Source: Pseudomonas fulva 12-X (GTDB lineage: Bacteria; Pseudomonadota; Gammaproteobacteria; Pseudomonadales; Pseudomonadaceae). Taken from it: DNA of 64,000 bases. Position numbers and translations under genes: made by a program. The notes under the pieces are model-generated. The model was not told the DNA's origin. It worked only from the letters and a program-made list of their open reading frames with translations, and did no database searches. This document shows positions 43,531-52,138 of this stretch, in pieces; position 1 is the stretch's first letter; the number at the start of each line of letters is the position of its first letter. The stretch lies in NCBI RefSeq assembly GCF_000213805.1, contig NC_015556.1, positions 868,001-932,000 of the forward strand. The letters are read 5' to 3'.

Positions 43531-45837
43531 ATGAGGCGGCCGTGCTGGCTGAGCCTGCTTTTGTTGCTGGCGGGGCCGCTGGCGTGGGCGCAATTGCCGG
43601 ATGAATACGTGCTTTACCTGGAGCTGGTGGTCAATGAAATGTCGACCGAGCGCATCGTGCCCGTGACCTACCGGGCCGGTCATTACTACATCGACAGTGA
43701 CGAGTTGCGCGCCGTCGGTGTTCCGCTGGATGACGCCCTCAGCGGCCCTCAGGATCTAGCCGGCATCGACGGCCTGCAGAGCGAATATCAGCAGGAACTG
43801 CAACAGCTCAAACTGACCCTGCCCAGCGCCTGGTTGCCCACCCAGACCGTCGGCCGCACCCAGGTGTACGAAGGCGTCGAGGCGCAGAGTTCGTTCGGCG
43901 CGCTGCTCAATTACGACTTCTACTACAGCGACAGCGATCAGGGCTCGCGCCTGCTCAATGGCTGGCTGGAGCAGCGGTTGTTCGGCGGCATGGGCCGGCT
44001 GAGCAACACCGGCGTGTACCGGCACGCGTTCTCCGGCAACCCGGCTCAGGGCGACGGCTACCTGCGCTACGACACCTTCTGGCGCTACAACGACCAGCCA
44101 CGCATGGTCAGTTACGCCGCCGGCGACCTGGTCACCGGCGCCCTGACCTGGAACCGCGCCGTACGCATCGGCGGCGTGCAGGTATCGCGCAATTTCAGCC
44201 TGCGCCCGGACCTGATCACCTATCCGCTGCCCAGCTTCAGTGGCGATGCTGCGGTGCCGACCTCCGTAGACCTGCTGATCAACAACAGCCGGGTGAGCAG
44301 CCAGATGCTCAACCCGGGACCGTTCACCATCAGCAGCGTGCCCTTCGTCAGCGGTGCCGGCAGTGCCACGGTAGTGACCACCGACGCCCTGGGCCGCCAG
44401 GTGGCCACCGAGGTGCCGTTCTACGTGACCAACACCCTGCTGCAGAAGGGCCTTTACGACTATTCCCTGAGCGCCGGCAAGCTACGTCGCGACTATGGGC
44501 TGGAGAGTTTTTCCTACGGCAGCCAAGCTGCCAGCGGCACCTTTCGCTATGGCGTCAGCGATGGCTTTACCCTGGAGAGCCATGCCGAGAGCGGCGACGA
44601 CCTGCGCCTGGGTGGCCTGGGCGGCACCTTTGCGCTGGGCACCTGGGGTACGTTGGGCAGCTCGGTGTCCTACAGCCAGCACGCCGGTCAGCGCGGCCAG
44701 CAGCTGAGCCTGGGCTACAGCTATTACTCCTCGCTGTTCGGCCTGGCCATGCAGCGGGTGCAACGTGACGAGGCTTACGCCGACCTCAGCGTGATCAGTG
44801 CGCTGCAGAACAGCCGCGGCATCAGCACGCTGGCCAAGACCACGGATCAGGTCACTCTGTCGCTGAACCCGCGACGTATCGGCAACCTGGGTATTGGTTA
44901 CTTCTCCACGCAAATGCAGGACGGAACCCGCAGCCGGCTGGTCAACCTGTCGTGGTCGCGTAGCCTGCCGGGCAGCAGCACGCTGTTCGTGTCGCTCAAC
45001 CGGGAGATCGGCCAGCCCGGCTACTCCGCTCTGCTGCAGTGGATGATTCCCTTCGACCTGCGCTCGACCCTGAGCGTGGCCATGGAGCGTGACCGCAACG
45101 GCGGCTATCGCCAGCGCAGCAACTTCGGGCGCAGCGCCCCGAGCGAAGGCGGTGTGGGCTACAACCTGGCCTACGCCGCCGGCAACGGCGATCCCTACAC
45201 CCAGGCCGACATGACCTGGCGCGCCCGCCATGCCCAGTATCAAGCTGGCGTTTACGACGATGCCGGGCGGCGCACCTATTGGGGCGACGTCAGCGGCTCG
45301 GTGGTGGCCATGGGCGGCGGGCTGTACGCCAGCAACCGTATCGACGACGCTTTCGTGCTGGTCAGCACCGACGGCCAGGCCGGCGTGCCGGTGAGCTTCG
45401 AGCACCAGCGCCTCGGTGAAACCAACGCCCGCGGTCATCTGCTGGTGCCCTGGGTGCCGTCCTACTACCCGGGCCAGTACGCCATCGATCCGCTGGATTT
45501 GCCGGCCAATATCCGCACGCCGGAAGTCGAGCGCAGCATCGCCGTGCACGAGGGCAGCGGAGCGATTCTCGAGTTCCAGCTGCGTCAGGTGGTGGCCGCC
45601 AGCATCGTGCTGGTCGACAGCCGCGGCGAGGTGCTGCCGCGCGGCAGTCAGGTTCGGCTGCAGAGCAGCGAGCGCCAGGCTACGGTGGGCTGGGACGGCC
45701 TGGTGTATTTCGAAGGCCTCGAAAAGAGCAACACACTGCAAGTCGCCTTGCCCGATGGCGGGCAATGCACGGCGGCCTTCGAGCTGGACAACCTGAGCGA
45801 CGAAATCGCATTGGTAGGACCGCTGCCATGCCGCTGA
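43531..45837 (+). CDS. cupE5: Outer-membrane usher, CupE5/CsuD-like
   Basis: This is a 768-residue usher. Signal peptide to about residue 20 (LAWA), N-terminal chaperone-binding domain, then a large barrel with the plug (conserved PFTISSVPFVSGAGSATVV, DALGRQ) and C-terminal domains. It translocates and assembles the pilus. It starts 26 bp after the chaperone. Its end overlaps possible starts of the tip adhesin gene. Confidence 0.94.
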   Translation: MRRPCWLSLLLLLAGPLAWAQLPDEYVLYLELVVNEMSTERIVPVTYRAGHYYIDSDELRAVGVPLDDALSGPQDLAGIDGLQSEYQQELQQLKLTLPSAWLPTQTVGRTQVYEGVEAQSSFGALLNYDFYYSDSDQGSRLLNGWLEQRLFGGMGRLSNTGVYRHAFSGNPAQGDGYLRYDTFWRYNDQPRMVSYAAGDLVTGALTWNRAVRIGGVQVSRNFSLRPDLITYPLPSFSGDAAVPTSVDLLINNSRVSSQMLNPGPFTISSVPFVSGAGSATVVTTDALGRQVATEVPFYVTNTLLQKGLYDYSLSAGKLRRDYGLESFSYGSQAASGTFRYGVSDGFTLESHAESGDDLRLGGLGGTFALGTWGTLGSSVSYSQHAGQRGQQLSLGYSYYSSLFGLAMQRVQRDEAYADLSVISALQNSRGISTLAKTTDQVTLSLNPRRIGNLGIGYFSTQMQDGTRSRLVNLSWSRSLPGSSTLFVSLNREIGQPGYSALLQWMIPFDLRSTLSVAMERDRNGGYRQRSNFGRSAPSEGGVGYNLAYAAGNGDPYTQADMTWRARHAQYQAGVYDDAGRRTYWGDVSGSVVAMGGGLYASNRIDDAFVLVSTDGQAGVPVSFEHQRLGETNARGHLLVPWVPSYYPGQYAIDPLDLPANIRTPEVERSIAVHEGSGAILEFQLRQVVAASIVLVDSRGEVLPRGSQVRLQSSERQATVGWDGLVYFEGLEKSNTLQVALPDGGQCTAAFELDNLSDEIALVGPLPCR

Positions 45838-45848
45838 AGGAGGCGAGG

Positions 45849-46811
45849 GTGAGAAGAGTACTGCTGGCGCTACTGCTGCTGATCCTGCCGGGGCTGGCCG
45901 CGGCGAACTGCACCGCGCCCGGCGCCACGGTTTCGCTGGGCAGCACCAACTCGCTGAGCCTGATCACCACGGCGCAACAGGCCGCCGGCAGTGGCGGTAT
46001 CTCCTGCACCGGCAGCCTGACGCTGCTGGCCAACAACTTCACCCGCGTTACCCTCAACAGCACGCCGGTGCTCAGCCGTGACGGTCGGCAGATCCCCCTG
46101 CAGGTGTTCACCAATTCCGGTTACACCAACGCGCTGCAAACCGGGCAACCGGTAATCCTCAATGGCGCGACCTTGCTGGCCCTCGGTGGCAGTGGCGCCA
46201 GCGTGCCGTTGTACTTTCGCACTGCCACGGGCGCCAACGTGCCGGCCGGTACCTATACCGCGACCCTCAGCCTGACCTGGCAATACGCGGTGTGCACCGG
46301 CATCAGCGCGGTCGGCATTTGCACGGCGTGGAGTCGCAGCCCCGGCACCGCGACGCCCAACTGCAATCTGCTGAGCTGTTCGCAGCCGAGCACCTGGGGT
46401 GCTGGCAGCACGGTCACGGTGACGGTCAGCCTGGTGGTCACCAAGGCCTGCGTGATCAGCAGCAGCGAACTGGTGATGGACTTCGGCACCCAGGCACTGG
46501 TCAGCCAGTTCGCGCCGGTCACCCGCAGCGTAGGCGTCACCTGCACCAACACCGAGGGTTACACGGTGGGTTTCGACAATGGCCAGAACTATCAGGCGCC
46601 CTGGCGGCGGATGATCAGCGGCAGCAGCTTTCTCGGCTACAACCTGTACTTCCCCAACACCAGCACGGTGTGGACCACCAGCCAGACGCAGCCAATGGTC
46701 GGCACCGGTCTGCTGCAGAGCATCCCCTTTCAGGGCGTGATCAACCCCGCCCAGGCCAATGTGCCGGCCGGCACCTACACGGACAACGTGACGGTGATCA
46801 TCCAGTATTGA
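45849..46811 (+). CDS. cupE6: Pilus tip adhesin, CupE6/CsuE-like
   Basis: This is a two-domain SCPU protein. The N-terminal domain (about residues 20-150) and the C-terminal domain (about 190-320) each have paired cysteines (NCTAPG, SCTGSL; KACVISSS, TCTNTEG), as expected of the archaic tip adhesin. GTG 45849 was chosen because AAGGAGG ends 5 bases upstream, directly preceding a clean signal peptide (VRRVLLALLLLILPGLAAA). ATG 45828 is an in-frame alternative. The last strand is TVIIQY. Confidence 0.88.
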   Translation: MRRVLLALLLLILPGLAAANCTAPGATVSLGSTNSLSLITTAQQAAGSGGISCTGSLTLLANNFTRVTLNSTPVLSRDGRQIPLQVFTNSGYTNALQTGQPVILNGATLLALGGSGASVPLYFRTATGANVPAGTYTATLSLTWQYAVCTGISAVGICTAWSRSPGTATPNCNLLSCSQPSTWGAGSTVTVTVSLVVTKACVISSSELVMDFGTQALVSQFAPVTRSVGVTCTNTEGYTVGFDNGQNYQAPWRRMISGSSFLGYNLYFPNTSTVWTTSQTQPMVGTGLLQSIPFQGVINPAQANVPAGTYTDNVTVIIQY

Positions 46812-46854
46812 GCAGGTATGCTGCCGCTCTGATTCCACGCTTGCCGGAGGGGCG

Positions 46855-47463
46855 ATGAGCCTGCAGCGCTATACCCATTGGGTGTTCGACATGGACGGCA
46901 CCCTGACCATTGCCGTGCACGATTTCGCCGCCATCCGCGTGGCGCTGGAAATTCCGCCCGAAGACGACATCCTCCATCACCTGGCCGCCTTGCCGACCGA
47001 GGTGTCGAAGGCCAAGCACGCCTGGTTGCTGGAGCACGAGCGCGAGCTGGCCGTCGCCTCACGCCCGGCGGCCGGCGCCGTGGCGCTGGTGCGTGGCCTG
47101 CATGCCCGCGGCCTGCGCTTGGGCATCCTCACTCGCAATGCTCGGGAGCTGGCGCTGCTGACCCTGCAGGCCATCGGTGTGGACGATTGTTTCACGCCGG
47201 ACGACATCCTCGGCCGTGACGAAGCGCCGCCCAAGCCTGACCCCGGCGGCTTGCTGCACTTGGCCGACCGCTGGCAGGTCGCACCGCAGGATATGGTGAT
47301 GGTCGGCGATCACCGACACGACCTGGCCAGCGGCCGCGCCGCCGGCACCGCCACGGTGCTAGTCAACCTGCCGAGTAATCCCTGGCCCGAGCTGACCGAT
47401 CACTTCGTCGCCGACTGCGCGGCCCTTCAGCGCCTGGCGCTGGGCGCCGCCGCTGCAGGCTGA
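46855..47463 (+). CDS. HAD-family hydrolase, phosphoglycolate-phosphatase-like
   Basis: This is a 202-residue HAD phosphatase with motif I DMDGTLT (two catalytic Asp), motif II in LRLGILTRNARE, motif III Lys in PPKPDPGGLL, and motif IV VGDHRHDL. A small phosphorylated metabolite is the likely substrate, such as phosphoglycolate. The start is ATG 46855 with GGAGGGGCG upstream. Its 3' end overlaps the convergent cueR by 37 bp. Confidence 0.9.
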   Translation: MSLQRYTHWVFDMDGTLTIAVHDFAAIRVALEIPPEDDILHHLAALPTEVSKAKHAWLLEHERELAVASRPAAGAVALVRGLHARGLRLGILTRNARELALLTLQAIGVDDCFTPDDILGRDEAPPKPDPGGLLHLADRWQVAPQDMVMVGDHRHDLASGRAAGTATVLVNLPSNPWPELTDHFVADCAALQRLALGAAAAG

Positions 47464-47861
47464 CAGCAGCCACTGCCGGCCTGCAGGTCTTCGAGGATCG
47501 GGCAGTCGGGGCGATTGTCACCCTGGCAGTGATCGACCAGGGTCTGCAGGGTGTCACGCAGTGCCTCGAGCTCGGCGATCTTGCCGTTGAGCGCCTCGAT
47601 ATGTTCCACCGCCAGGGCCTTTACGTCGGCGCTGGCGCGCTCGCGGTCGTGCCACAGGGCCAGCAGCCGGCCGGACTCGGCAAGCGAGAAGCCCAGGTCA
47701 CGGGCGCGACGGATGAAACGCAGGCGCTGCAGGTCATCCTCGCCGTACTGGCGGTAACCGCTTTCGCTGCGCCCGGCGCTGGGCAGCAGGCCGATGGCTT
47801 CGTAGTAGCGAATCATCTTGGCGCTGAGCCCGGTGTGCTTGGCAGCCTGACCGATATTCAT
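47427..47861 (-). CDS. cueR: Copper-responsive MerR regulator CueR
   Basis: This is a 144-residue MerR protein with N-terminal HTH (IGQAAKHTGLSAKMIRYYEA), dimer helix, and a metal loop with two Cys separated by seven residues (CQGDNRPDC), the CueR pattern for Cu(I). Two promoters of the CueR type, ahead of copA (50431-50451) and copZ (51077-51097), both with 19-bp spacers, are its probable targets. The gene starts 15 bp from a repeat element and overlaps the HAD gene 3' end. Confidence 0.93.
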   Translation of the reverse strand: MNIGQAAKHTGLSAKMIRYYEAIGLLPSAGRSESGYRQYGEDDLQRLRFIRRARDLGFSLAESGRLLALWHDRERASADVKALAVEHIEALNGKIAELEALRDTLQTLVDHCQGDNRPDCPILEDLQAGSGCCQPAAAAPSARR

Positions 47862-47875
47862 CGCGTTACTCCTCT

Positions 47876-48019
47876 AGCAGGCTGTTGAAAAACTACCTAC
47901 GTTGCCATTGCTGCGTTAAAAACAGCCTCAAAATGCTCATTTACAATACGTAAACTGCGCTTTTTCGGCTGTTTTTGCCTTGCACTGACTGCCTCGCCTA
48001 CGTTTTTCAACGGCCTGCT
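47876..48019. repeat. MITE-like palindromic repeat, copy A, overlapping copA 3' end
   Basis: Ends AGCAGGCTGTTGAAAAAC (47876-47893) and its reverse complement at 48002-48019 match at 17 of 18 positions. A core of GTTAAAAACAG, TGCTCATTTACA and CGTAAACTGCG recurs in copies B and C. The right end lies inside copA and provides its last residues and stop codon. It has no coding capacity. Confidence 0.85.
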
Positions 48020-50391
48020 AAATGCGGGCGCCAGGTTTTCAGCAGCAGGGCATTGCTCACCACGCTGACGCTCGACAGCGCCATGGCCGCGCCGGCGAGC
48101 ATCGGGTCGAGCAGCCCGAAAGCCGCCAGGGGAATACCCACCAGGTTGTAGATGAACGCCCAGAACAGATTCTGGCGGATCTTGGCGTAGGTGCGCCGGG
48201 CGATATCCAGGGCGGCGGGGACCAGCCGCGGATCGCCGCGCATCAGGGTGATGCCGGCTGCCTGCATGGCCACGTCGGTGCCGCCGCCCATGGCGATGCC
48301 GACGTGGGCCGCGGCCAGGGCCGGGGCGTCATTGATACCGTCGCCGACCATGGCCACCACGCCATTGGCCTTCAGCTCGCCGACGATACGCGCCTTGTCC
48401 GCCGGCAGCACCTGGGCATGCACCGAGTCGATACCCAATTGACGGGCAACCGCTCCGGCGCTGCCCGGGTTGTCGCCGCTGATCAGGTGGCAGTCGATAT
48501 GCCGCGTTTTCAGCGTAGCGATTGCTTCCCCGGCGCCGTCCTTCAGGGTGTCGCCAAAGGCGAACAAGGCCAGTACCCGTGGCGTGTCGGCCTGTTCGAT
48601 CAGCCAGGACAGGGTGCGGCCTTCAGCCTCCCAGCGCTGGGCGGATTCCGCCAGTTCAGTTGGCTCGGCGGCGCCACTTTCCTCCAGCAGGCGGCGGTTG
48701 CCGAGCTGCAACTGGCGACCGTCCACATCTCCGGCAATGCCGCGGCCGGCCAGAGCCTGGCTGGCGCTCACGGGCGCGAGTGCCAGGCCGGCTTCCTGGC
48801 AGCCCAGCAGCACCGCCTTGGCCAGGGGATGCTCGCTGCCCTGCTGCAGCGCACCAGCCAGGCGCAGTGACTCGTGGTCATCGCTGCCGACGCTGTGCAG
48901 GTGGGCGATCCGCGGTGTGCCGGAGGTCAGGGTGCCGGTCTTGTCGAAGGCCACCACGGTTACACCATGGGCGACTTCCAGGGCTTCGGCGTCCTTGATC
49001 AGAATGCCGTGGCGGGCCGCCACGCCGGTACCGGCCATGATCGCCGTTGGCGTAGCCAGGCCCAGGGCGCACGGGCAGGCGATCACCAGCACGGCCACGG
49101 CATTGAGCAGCGCCTGTTCGATACCGGAGCCGAGGGCAAGCCAGGCGAACAGAGTAAGCAGGGCGATCAGCAAGACGGCCGGCACGAAGACCTGGCTGAC
49201 CCGGTCCACCAGTTTCTGAATCGGCGCCTTGGCGGCCTGGGCGTCTTCGACCAGGCGGATGATGCGCGCCAACACGGTTTCCGCACCCAGGGCGGTGGTC
49301 TCGATCAGCAGGCGACCTTCGCCATTGATCGCCCCGGCGGTCACCCGATCACCCGGCGCCTTGGCTTGCGGCATGCTCTCGCCGCTGATCAGCGCCTCGT
49401 CGGCGTGGCTGTGGCCTTCCAGCACCTTGCCGTCAACTGCGAAGCGCTCGCCGGGCCTGACCACGATTCGGTCGCCGATGCTCAGCGCACTGGCCGCGAC
49501 CCGCTGCTCGACGCCGCCCTGCAGGCGCGTGGCCTCGTCCGGGCGCAGCGCTTGCAGGGTGCGAATGGCGCCCGTGGTCTGGCGCTTGGCGCGGCTCTCC
49601 AGGTATTTGCCGAGCAGGATCAGGGCGATGATCACCGCCGAGGCTTCGAAGTACAGGTGCGGCATCTGCCCGGCCGGGGTGATCGCCCATTGATAGAGGC
49701 TCAGGCCATAACCGGCGCTGGTGCCCAGGGCGACCAGCTGATCCATATTGCCGGCGCCGCTGCGCAGCGCGTGCCAGGCGGCGTGGTAGAAGCGCGCACC
49801 GAGGATGAACTGCACCGGTGTGGCCAGCATGAACTGCGCCCAGGCCGGCAACATCAGGTGCACGCCAAAGGGCGTCAGCAACATGGGCAGCACCAGCGGC
49901 GCGGCCAGCAACAGGGCCAGGGCCAGTCGCCAGCGCTCACCACGCAGCTGGCGCTCGGCATTGGCGCCTGTGTCGGTGGTCGTCTCCAGCGTACTGGCCG
50001 AATAGCCGGCGGCATCCACTGCCTTCAGCAGCGCCTGGCTATCGGTGCCCGGCAGCACCTGCAGCCGCGCACGTTCGGTGGCCAGATTGACACTGGTCGA
50101 GAGCACCCCGGGCTGCTTGTTCAGGGCGCGCTCGACGCGGCCGACGCAACTGGCGCAGGTCATGCCACTGATGGCCAGATCCACTGTCTGCCCCGGTACT
50201 TCGTAGCCAGCCTTTTCCACCGCAGCCACCAGCGCCGACAGTTGCTCGGTTGGCGCCTGCACCCGTGCCCGCTCGCTGGCCAGGTTGACGCTGGCGTCGC
50301 TGACCTGGGCCACGCCGCGCAGGGCGCGCTCGACCCGGCCAGCGCAGCTGGCGCAGGTCATGCCGCGGATCGGCAGATCGAAGTTGGACAT
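48007..50391 (-). CDS. copA: Cu(I)-exporting P-type ATPase CopA
   Basis: This is a 794-residue P1B ATPase. Two N-terminal heavy-metal domains ([20 protein letters not shown]), eight membrane segments, the CPC site ([12 protein letters not shown]), phosphorylation motif DKTGTLT, and the hinge GDGINDAP. It pumps Cu(I) out of the cytoplasm. The last codons (LAGR, stop TGA) come from the end of repeat copy A. A CueR-type promoter precedes it. The start is ATG 50391. Confidence 0.96.
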   Translation of the reverse strand: MSNFDLPIRGMTCASCAGRVERALRGVAQVSDASVNLASERARVQAPTEQLSALVAAVEKAGYEVPGQTVDLAISGMTCASCVGRVERALNKQPGVLSTSVNLATERARLQVLPGTDSQALLKAVDAAGYSASTLETTTDTGANAERQLRGERWRLALALLLAAPLVLPMLLTPFGVHLMLPAWAQFMLATPVQFILGARFYHAAWHALRSGAGNMDQLVALGTSAGYGLSLYQWAITPAGQMPHLYFEASAVIIALILLGKYLESRAKRQTTGAIRTLQALRPDEATRLQGGVEQRVAASALSIGDRIVVRPGERFAVDGKVLEGHSHADEALISGESMPQAKAPGDRVTAGAINGEGRLLIETTALGAETVLARIIRLVEDAQAAKAPIQKLVDRVSQVFVPAVLLIALLTLFAWLALGSGIEQALLNAVAVLVIACPCALGLATPTAIMAGTGVAARHGILIKDAEALEVAHGVTVVAFDKTGTLTSGTPRIAHLHSVGSDDHESLRLAGALQQGSEHPLAKAVLLGCQEAGLALAPVSASQALAGRGIAGDVDGRQLQLGNRRLLEESGAAEPTELAESAQRWEAEGRTLSWLIEQADTPRVLALFAFGDTLKDGAGEAIATLKTRHIDCHLISGDNPGSAGAVARQLGIDSVHAQVLPADKARIVGELKANGVVAMVGDGINDAPALAAAHVGIAMGGGTDVAMQAAGITLMRGDPRLVPAALDIARRTYAKIRQNLFWAFIYNLVGIPLAAFGLLDPMLAGAAMALSSVSVVSNALLLKTWRPHLAGR

Positions 50392-50423
50392 GGTGGCCTC
50401 CGTGATGCCTGACAGATGCCTAC

Positions 50424-50454
50424 AGGATCAACCTTGCCATGTGGGTAAGGTCAA
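50424..50454 (-). promoter_or_regulatory. CueR promoter of copA
   Basis: On the minus strand -35 TTGACC (50454-50449) and -10 GATCCT (50429-50424) are separated by 19 bp, the long spacer of MerR-type promoters. The box ACCTTACCCACATGGCAAGGT (50451-50431) has ACCTT/AAGGT arms and is close to the CueR consensus. Confidence 0.85.
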
Positions 50455-50473
50455 GCTCTGCTGCGACCGTCTT

Positions 50474-50615
50474 AGAACCTGTTCAAAGTCTGCTGCGCGT
50501 CGGCACTGCGGCGTTAAAAACAAGCTCGGACTGCTCATTTACAGCTCGTAAACTCCGCGTCCTCGCCTGTTTTCGCCTTGCATTGCTCTAGCTCGCGAGA
50601 CTTTGAACAGGCTCT
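50474..50615. repeat. MITE-like palindromic repeat, copy B
   Basis: Ends AGAACCTGTTCAAAGTCT and its reverse complement at 50598-50615 match at 17 of 18. The core shares GTTAAAAACA, CTGCTCATTTACA, CGTAAACTCCGCG and CTGTTTT with copy A and is almost identical to copy C in blocks. It sits upstream of copA, between it and the small periplasmic gene. Confidence 0.85.
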
Positions 50616-50619
50616 TAGA

Positions 50620-51006
50620 TCACTGGCTGGAAGGCGCGGGCGTCAGGTAGGGACCAGAAGGGTTCAGTGCGATGCGGTAGCGGCGGATTTCACCGGCCTG
50701 CAGCACCATGCGCTGGCTGTCCAGGGGCGTGATGCCGGCCTGGCAGCTTTCCGTGCCGATCATGCCCAGGCGCACCGAGACATCGCCGGGCGGCAGGTTG
50801 AAGGATACCGACTGGCCCTGGAACAGCCGCGCGGCGAGCTGATCCTGCAGGTACACGCCGAACTCGCACGGCGAGGCCACTTCCAGGCGCTCGCGGGAAA
50901 TGATCAGCACGGCGTAACCGTCGCCCATGGTGGTGTGCGCAGGCAGCGCCTCGGCGAGCGAGGGCAGGGGCAGGGCGAGAAACAGTGAGAACAGGAGGCG
51001 GCGCAT
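50620..51006 (-). CDS. Small exported protein of unknown function
   Basis: This is a 128-residue protein. Signal peptide MRRLLFSLFLALPLPSLAEA precedes a mature domain of about 108 residues with two Cys (SPCEFG, ESCQAG) and a beta-rich pattern (SRERLEVASPCEFGVYLQDQ, QGQSVSFNLPPGDVSVRLG). No named family was recognised. It ends 5 bp before the terminal repeat of copy B and starts divergently from copZ. Confidence 0.78.
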   Translation of the reverse strand: MRRLLFSLFLALPLPSLAEALPAHTTMGDGYAVLIISRERLEVASPCEFGVYLQDQLAARLFQGQSVSFNLPPGDVSVRLGMIGTESCQAGITPLDSQRMVLQAGEIRRYRIALNPSGPYLTPAPSSQ

Positions 51007-51073
51007 GGTCAGACCATAGGATGGTTGAGTGATCTGAGCTTGGCTGAGGTTGGCGGGTTCAACAAGCCGCGTG

Positions 51074-51104
51074 TTGACCTTGCCACGAGGGCAAGCTCGA
51101 TACT
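51074..51104 (+). promoter_or_regulatory. CueR promoter of copZ
   Basis: -35 TTGACC (51074-51079) and -10 GATACT (51099-51104) with a 19-bp spacer, overlapping the CueR box ACCTTGCCACGAGGGCAAGCT (51077-51097). It matches the arrangement ahead of copA. The copZ start is 44 bp downstream. Confidence 0.88.
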
Positions 51105-51147
51105 CGCCAATATACCCAATCAACGCCCACGGGCTGAGGAGAAGACG

Positions 51148-51366
51148 ATGCAGATATTCAAGGTCGATGGCATGACGTGCGCACACTGCGAACGGGCGAT
51201 CGCTGGCGCCATCCAGGCGATCGATGCGGCGGCGCAGGTGCAGGTAGACCTGGCCGCCGGCGAGGTGCGTGTGCATACCACGCACCCGGTCGATCAGGTG
51301 CTCGAGGCGATTATCAATGAAGGGTACAAGGCCGAAGCGGTGCCGGCGGCTAAGACCAGTCACTGA
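51148..51366 (+). CDS. copZ: Copper chaperone CopZ
   Basis: This is a 72-residue heavy-metal-associated protein with Cu(I)-binding GMTCAHC (about residues 8-14) and the ferredoxin-like pattern through ININEGY-type end (IINEGYKAEAV). It delivers Cu(I) to CopA. Start ATG 51148 has GAGGAG upstream; a start at 51025 would run through the promoter. Its 3' end overlaps the convergent TetR gene by 17 bp. Confidence 0.93.
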   Translation: MQIFKVDGMTCAHCERAIAGAIQAIDAAAQVQVDLAAGEVRVHTTHPVDQVLEAIINEGYKAEAVPAAKTSH

Positions 51367-51967
51367 TCAGACCGCGGAACAGCCCGCCGATCATTACCGG
51401 GCCGTCCTGTACCGGATCGAACAGCTTGTCGTCGCGCAGCCAGTCGCTGAGCATGCCGACGATCAGCGCATGCAGGGTGCGGGCGGCCAGGCGCGGCGTC
51501 ATGCCGGGGCGCAGCCTTGTCACGGTGGCGGGTTGGGCGAAGATGCCTTCACACAGGGCGATGAACTGATTGATGAAGGCGTCGTGCCGCTCCTCGGCTT
51601 CGCGTAGCTCTTCGGTGAATTCACAGCGATGCAGCAGGATGGTGAAGATGCGCCGCTTCTGTTCATCTTGAGCGATGCCGGCGATGCCTTCGACGCACAG
51701 CGCGTGCAGGGACTGCAAACCATTGGCCTGATCTTCCTGCAGGCGGCTGGTCAGTTGTTCCGGCGGCAGTCGGACCTGGCTGAGCATGTCGTGAAACAGG
51801 TGGGCCTTGTTCTGAAAGTGCCAGTACACCGCGCCGCGGGTGACGCCGGCGTGCTTGGCGATGTGTTCGAGGCTGGTATGGGCAACGCCTTTCTCCAGAA
51901 ACAGCACTTCGGCGGATGCCAGGATGGAGGTGCGGGTCTGCTCGGCTTGCTCTTTGGTTCGGCGCAT
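51350..51967 (-). CDS. TetR-family repressor, TtgR/AcrR-like
   Basis: This is a 205-residue repressor with N-terminal HTH (VAHTSLEHIAKHAGVTRGAVYWHF) and a TtgR-type C-terminal ligand domain. It is divergent from a Bcr/CflA drug exporter (52139), with a palindromic TTACA/TGTAA site in the spacer, so it probably represses the exporter and itself. The effectors are unknown. Confidence 0.9.
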   Translation of the reverse strand: MRRTKEQAEQTRTSILASAEVLFLEKGVAHTSLEHIAKHAGVTRGAVYWHFQNKAHLFHDMLSQVRLPPEQLTSRLQEDQANGLQSLHALCVEGIAGIAQDEQKRRIFTILLHRCEFTEELREAEERHDAFINQFIALCEGIFAQPATVTRLRPGMTPRLAARTLHALIVGMLSDWLRDDKLFDPVQDGPVMIGGLFRGLISDWS

Positions 51968-52031
51968 ACGACAAGGATTAATCGGTTCAGGAAGCTGCGA
52001 GTGTAATTATTTTTTGCAGCCGATGTTTGTT

Positions 52032-52053
52032 TTACAGACGAACTTGTATGTAA
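52032..52053. promoter_or_regulatory. TtgR-like operator in the divergent promoter
   Basis: TTACA (52032-52036) and TGTAA (52049-52053) are inverted arms around a 12-base spacer. The same arms and similar spacing occur in the TtgR operator of P. putida as I recall it. It lies between the TetR and MFS genes. Confidence 0.6.
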
Positions 52054-52138
52054 TTGCGCACGTCCCATCTGCTTTCGGCGCGCACCGCGTTCGCTTTCCA
52101 TTCATCCCGAGGTGGGACACCTGTCGAGTACCTTGCCA

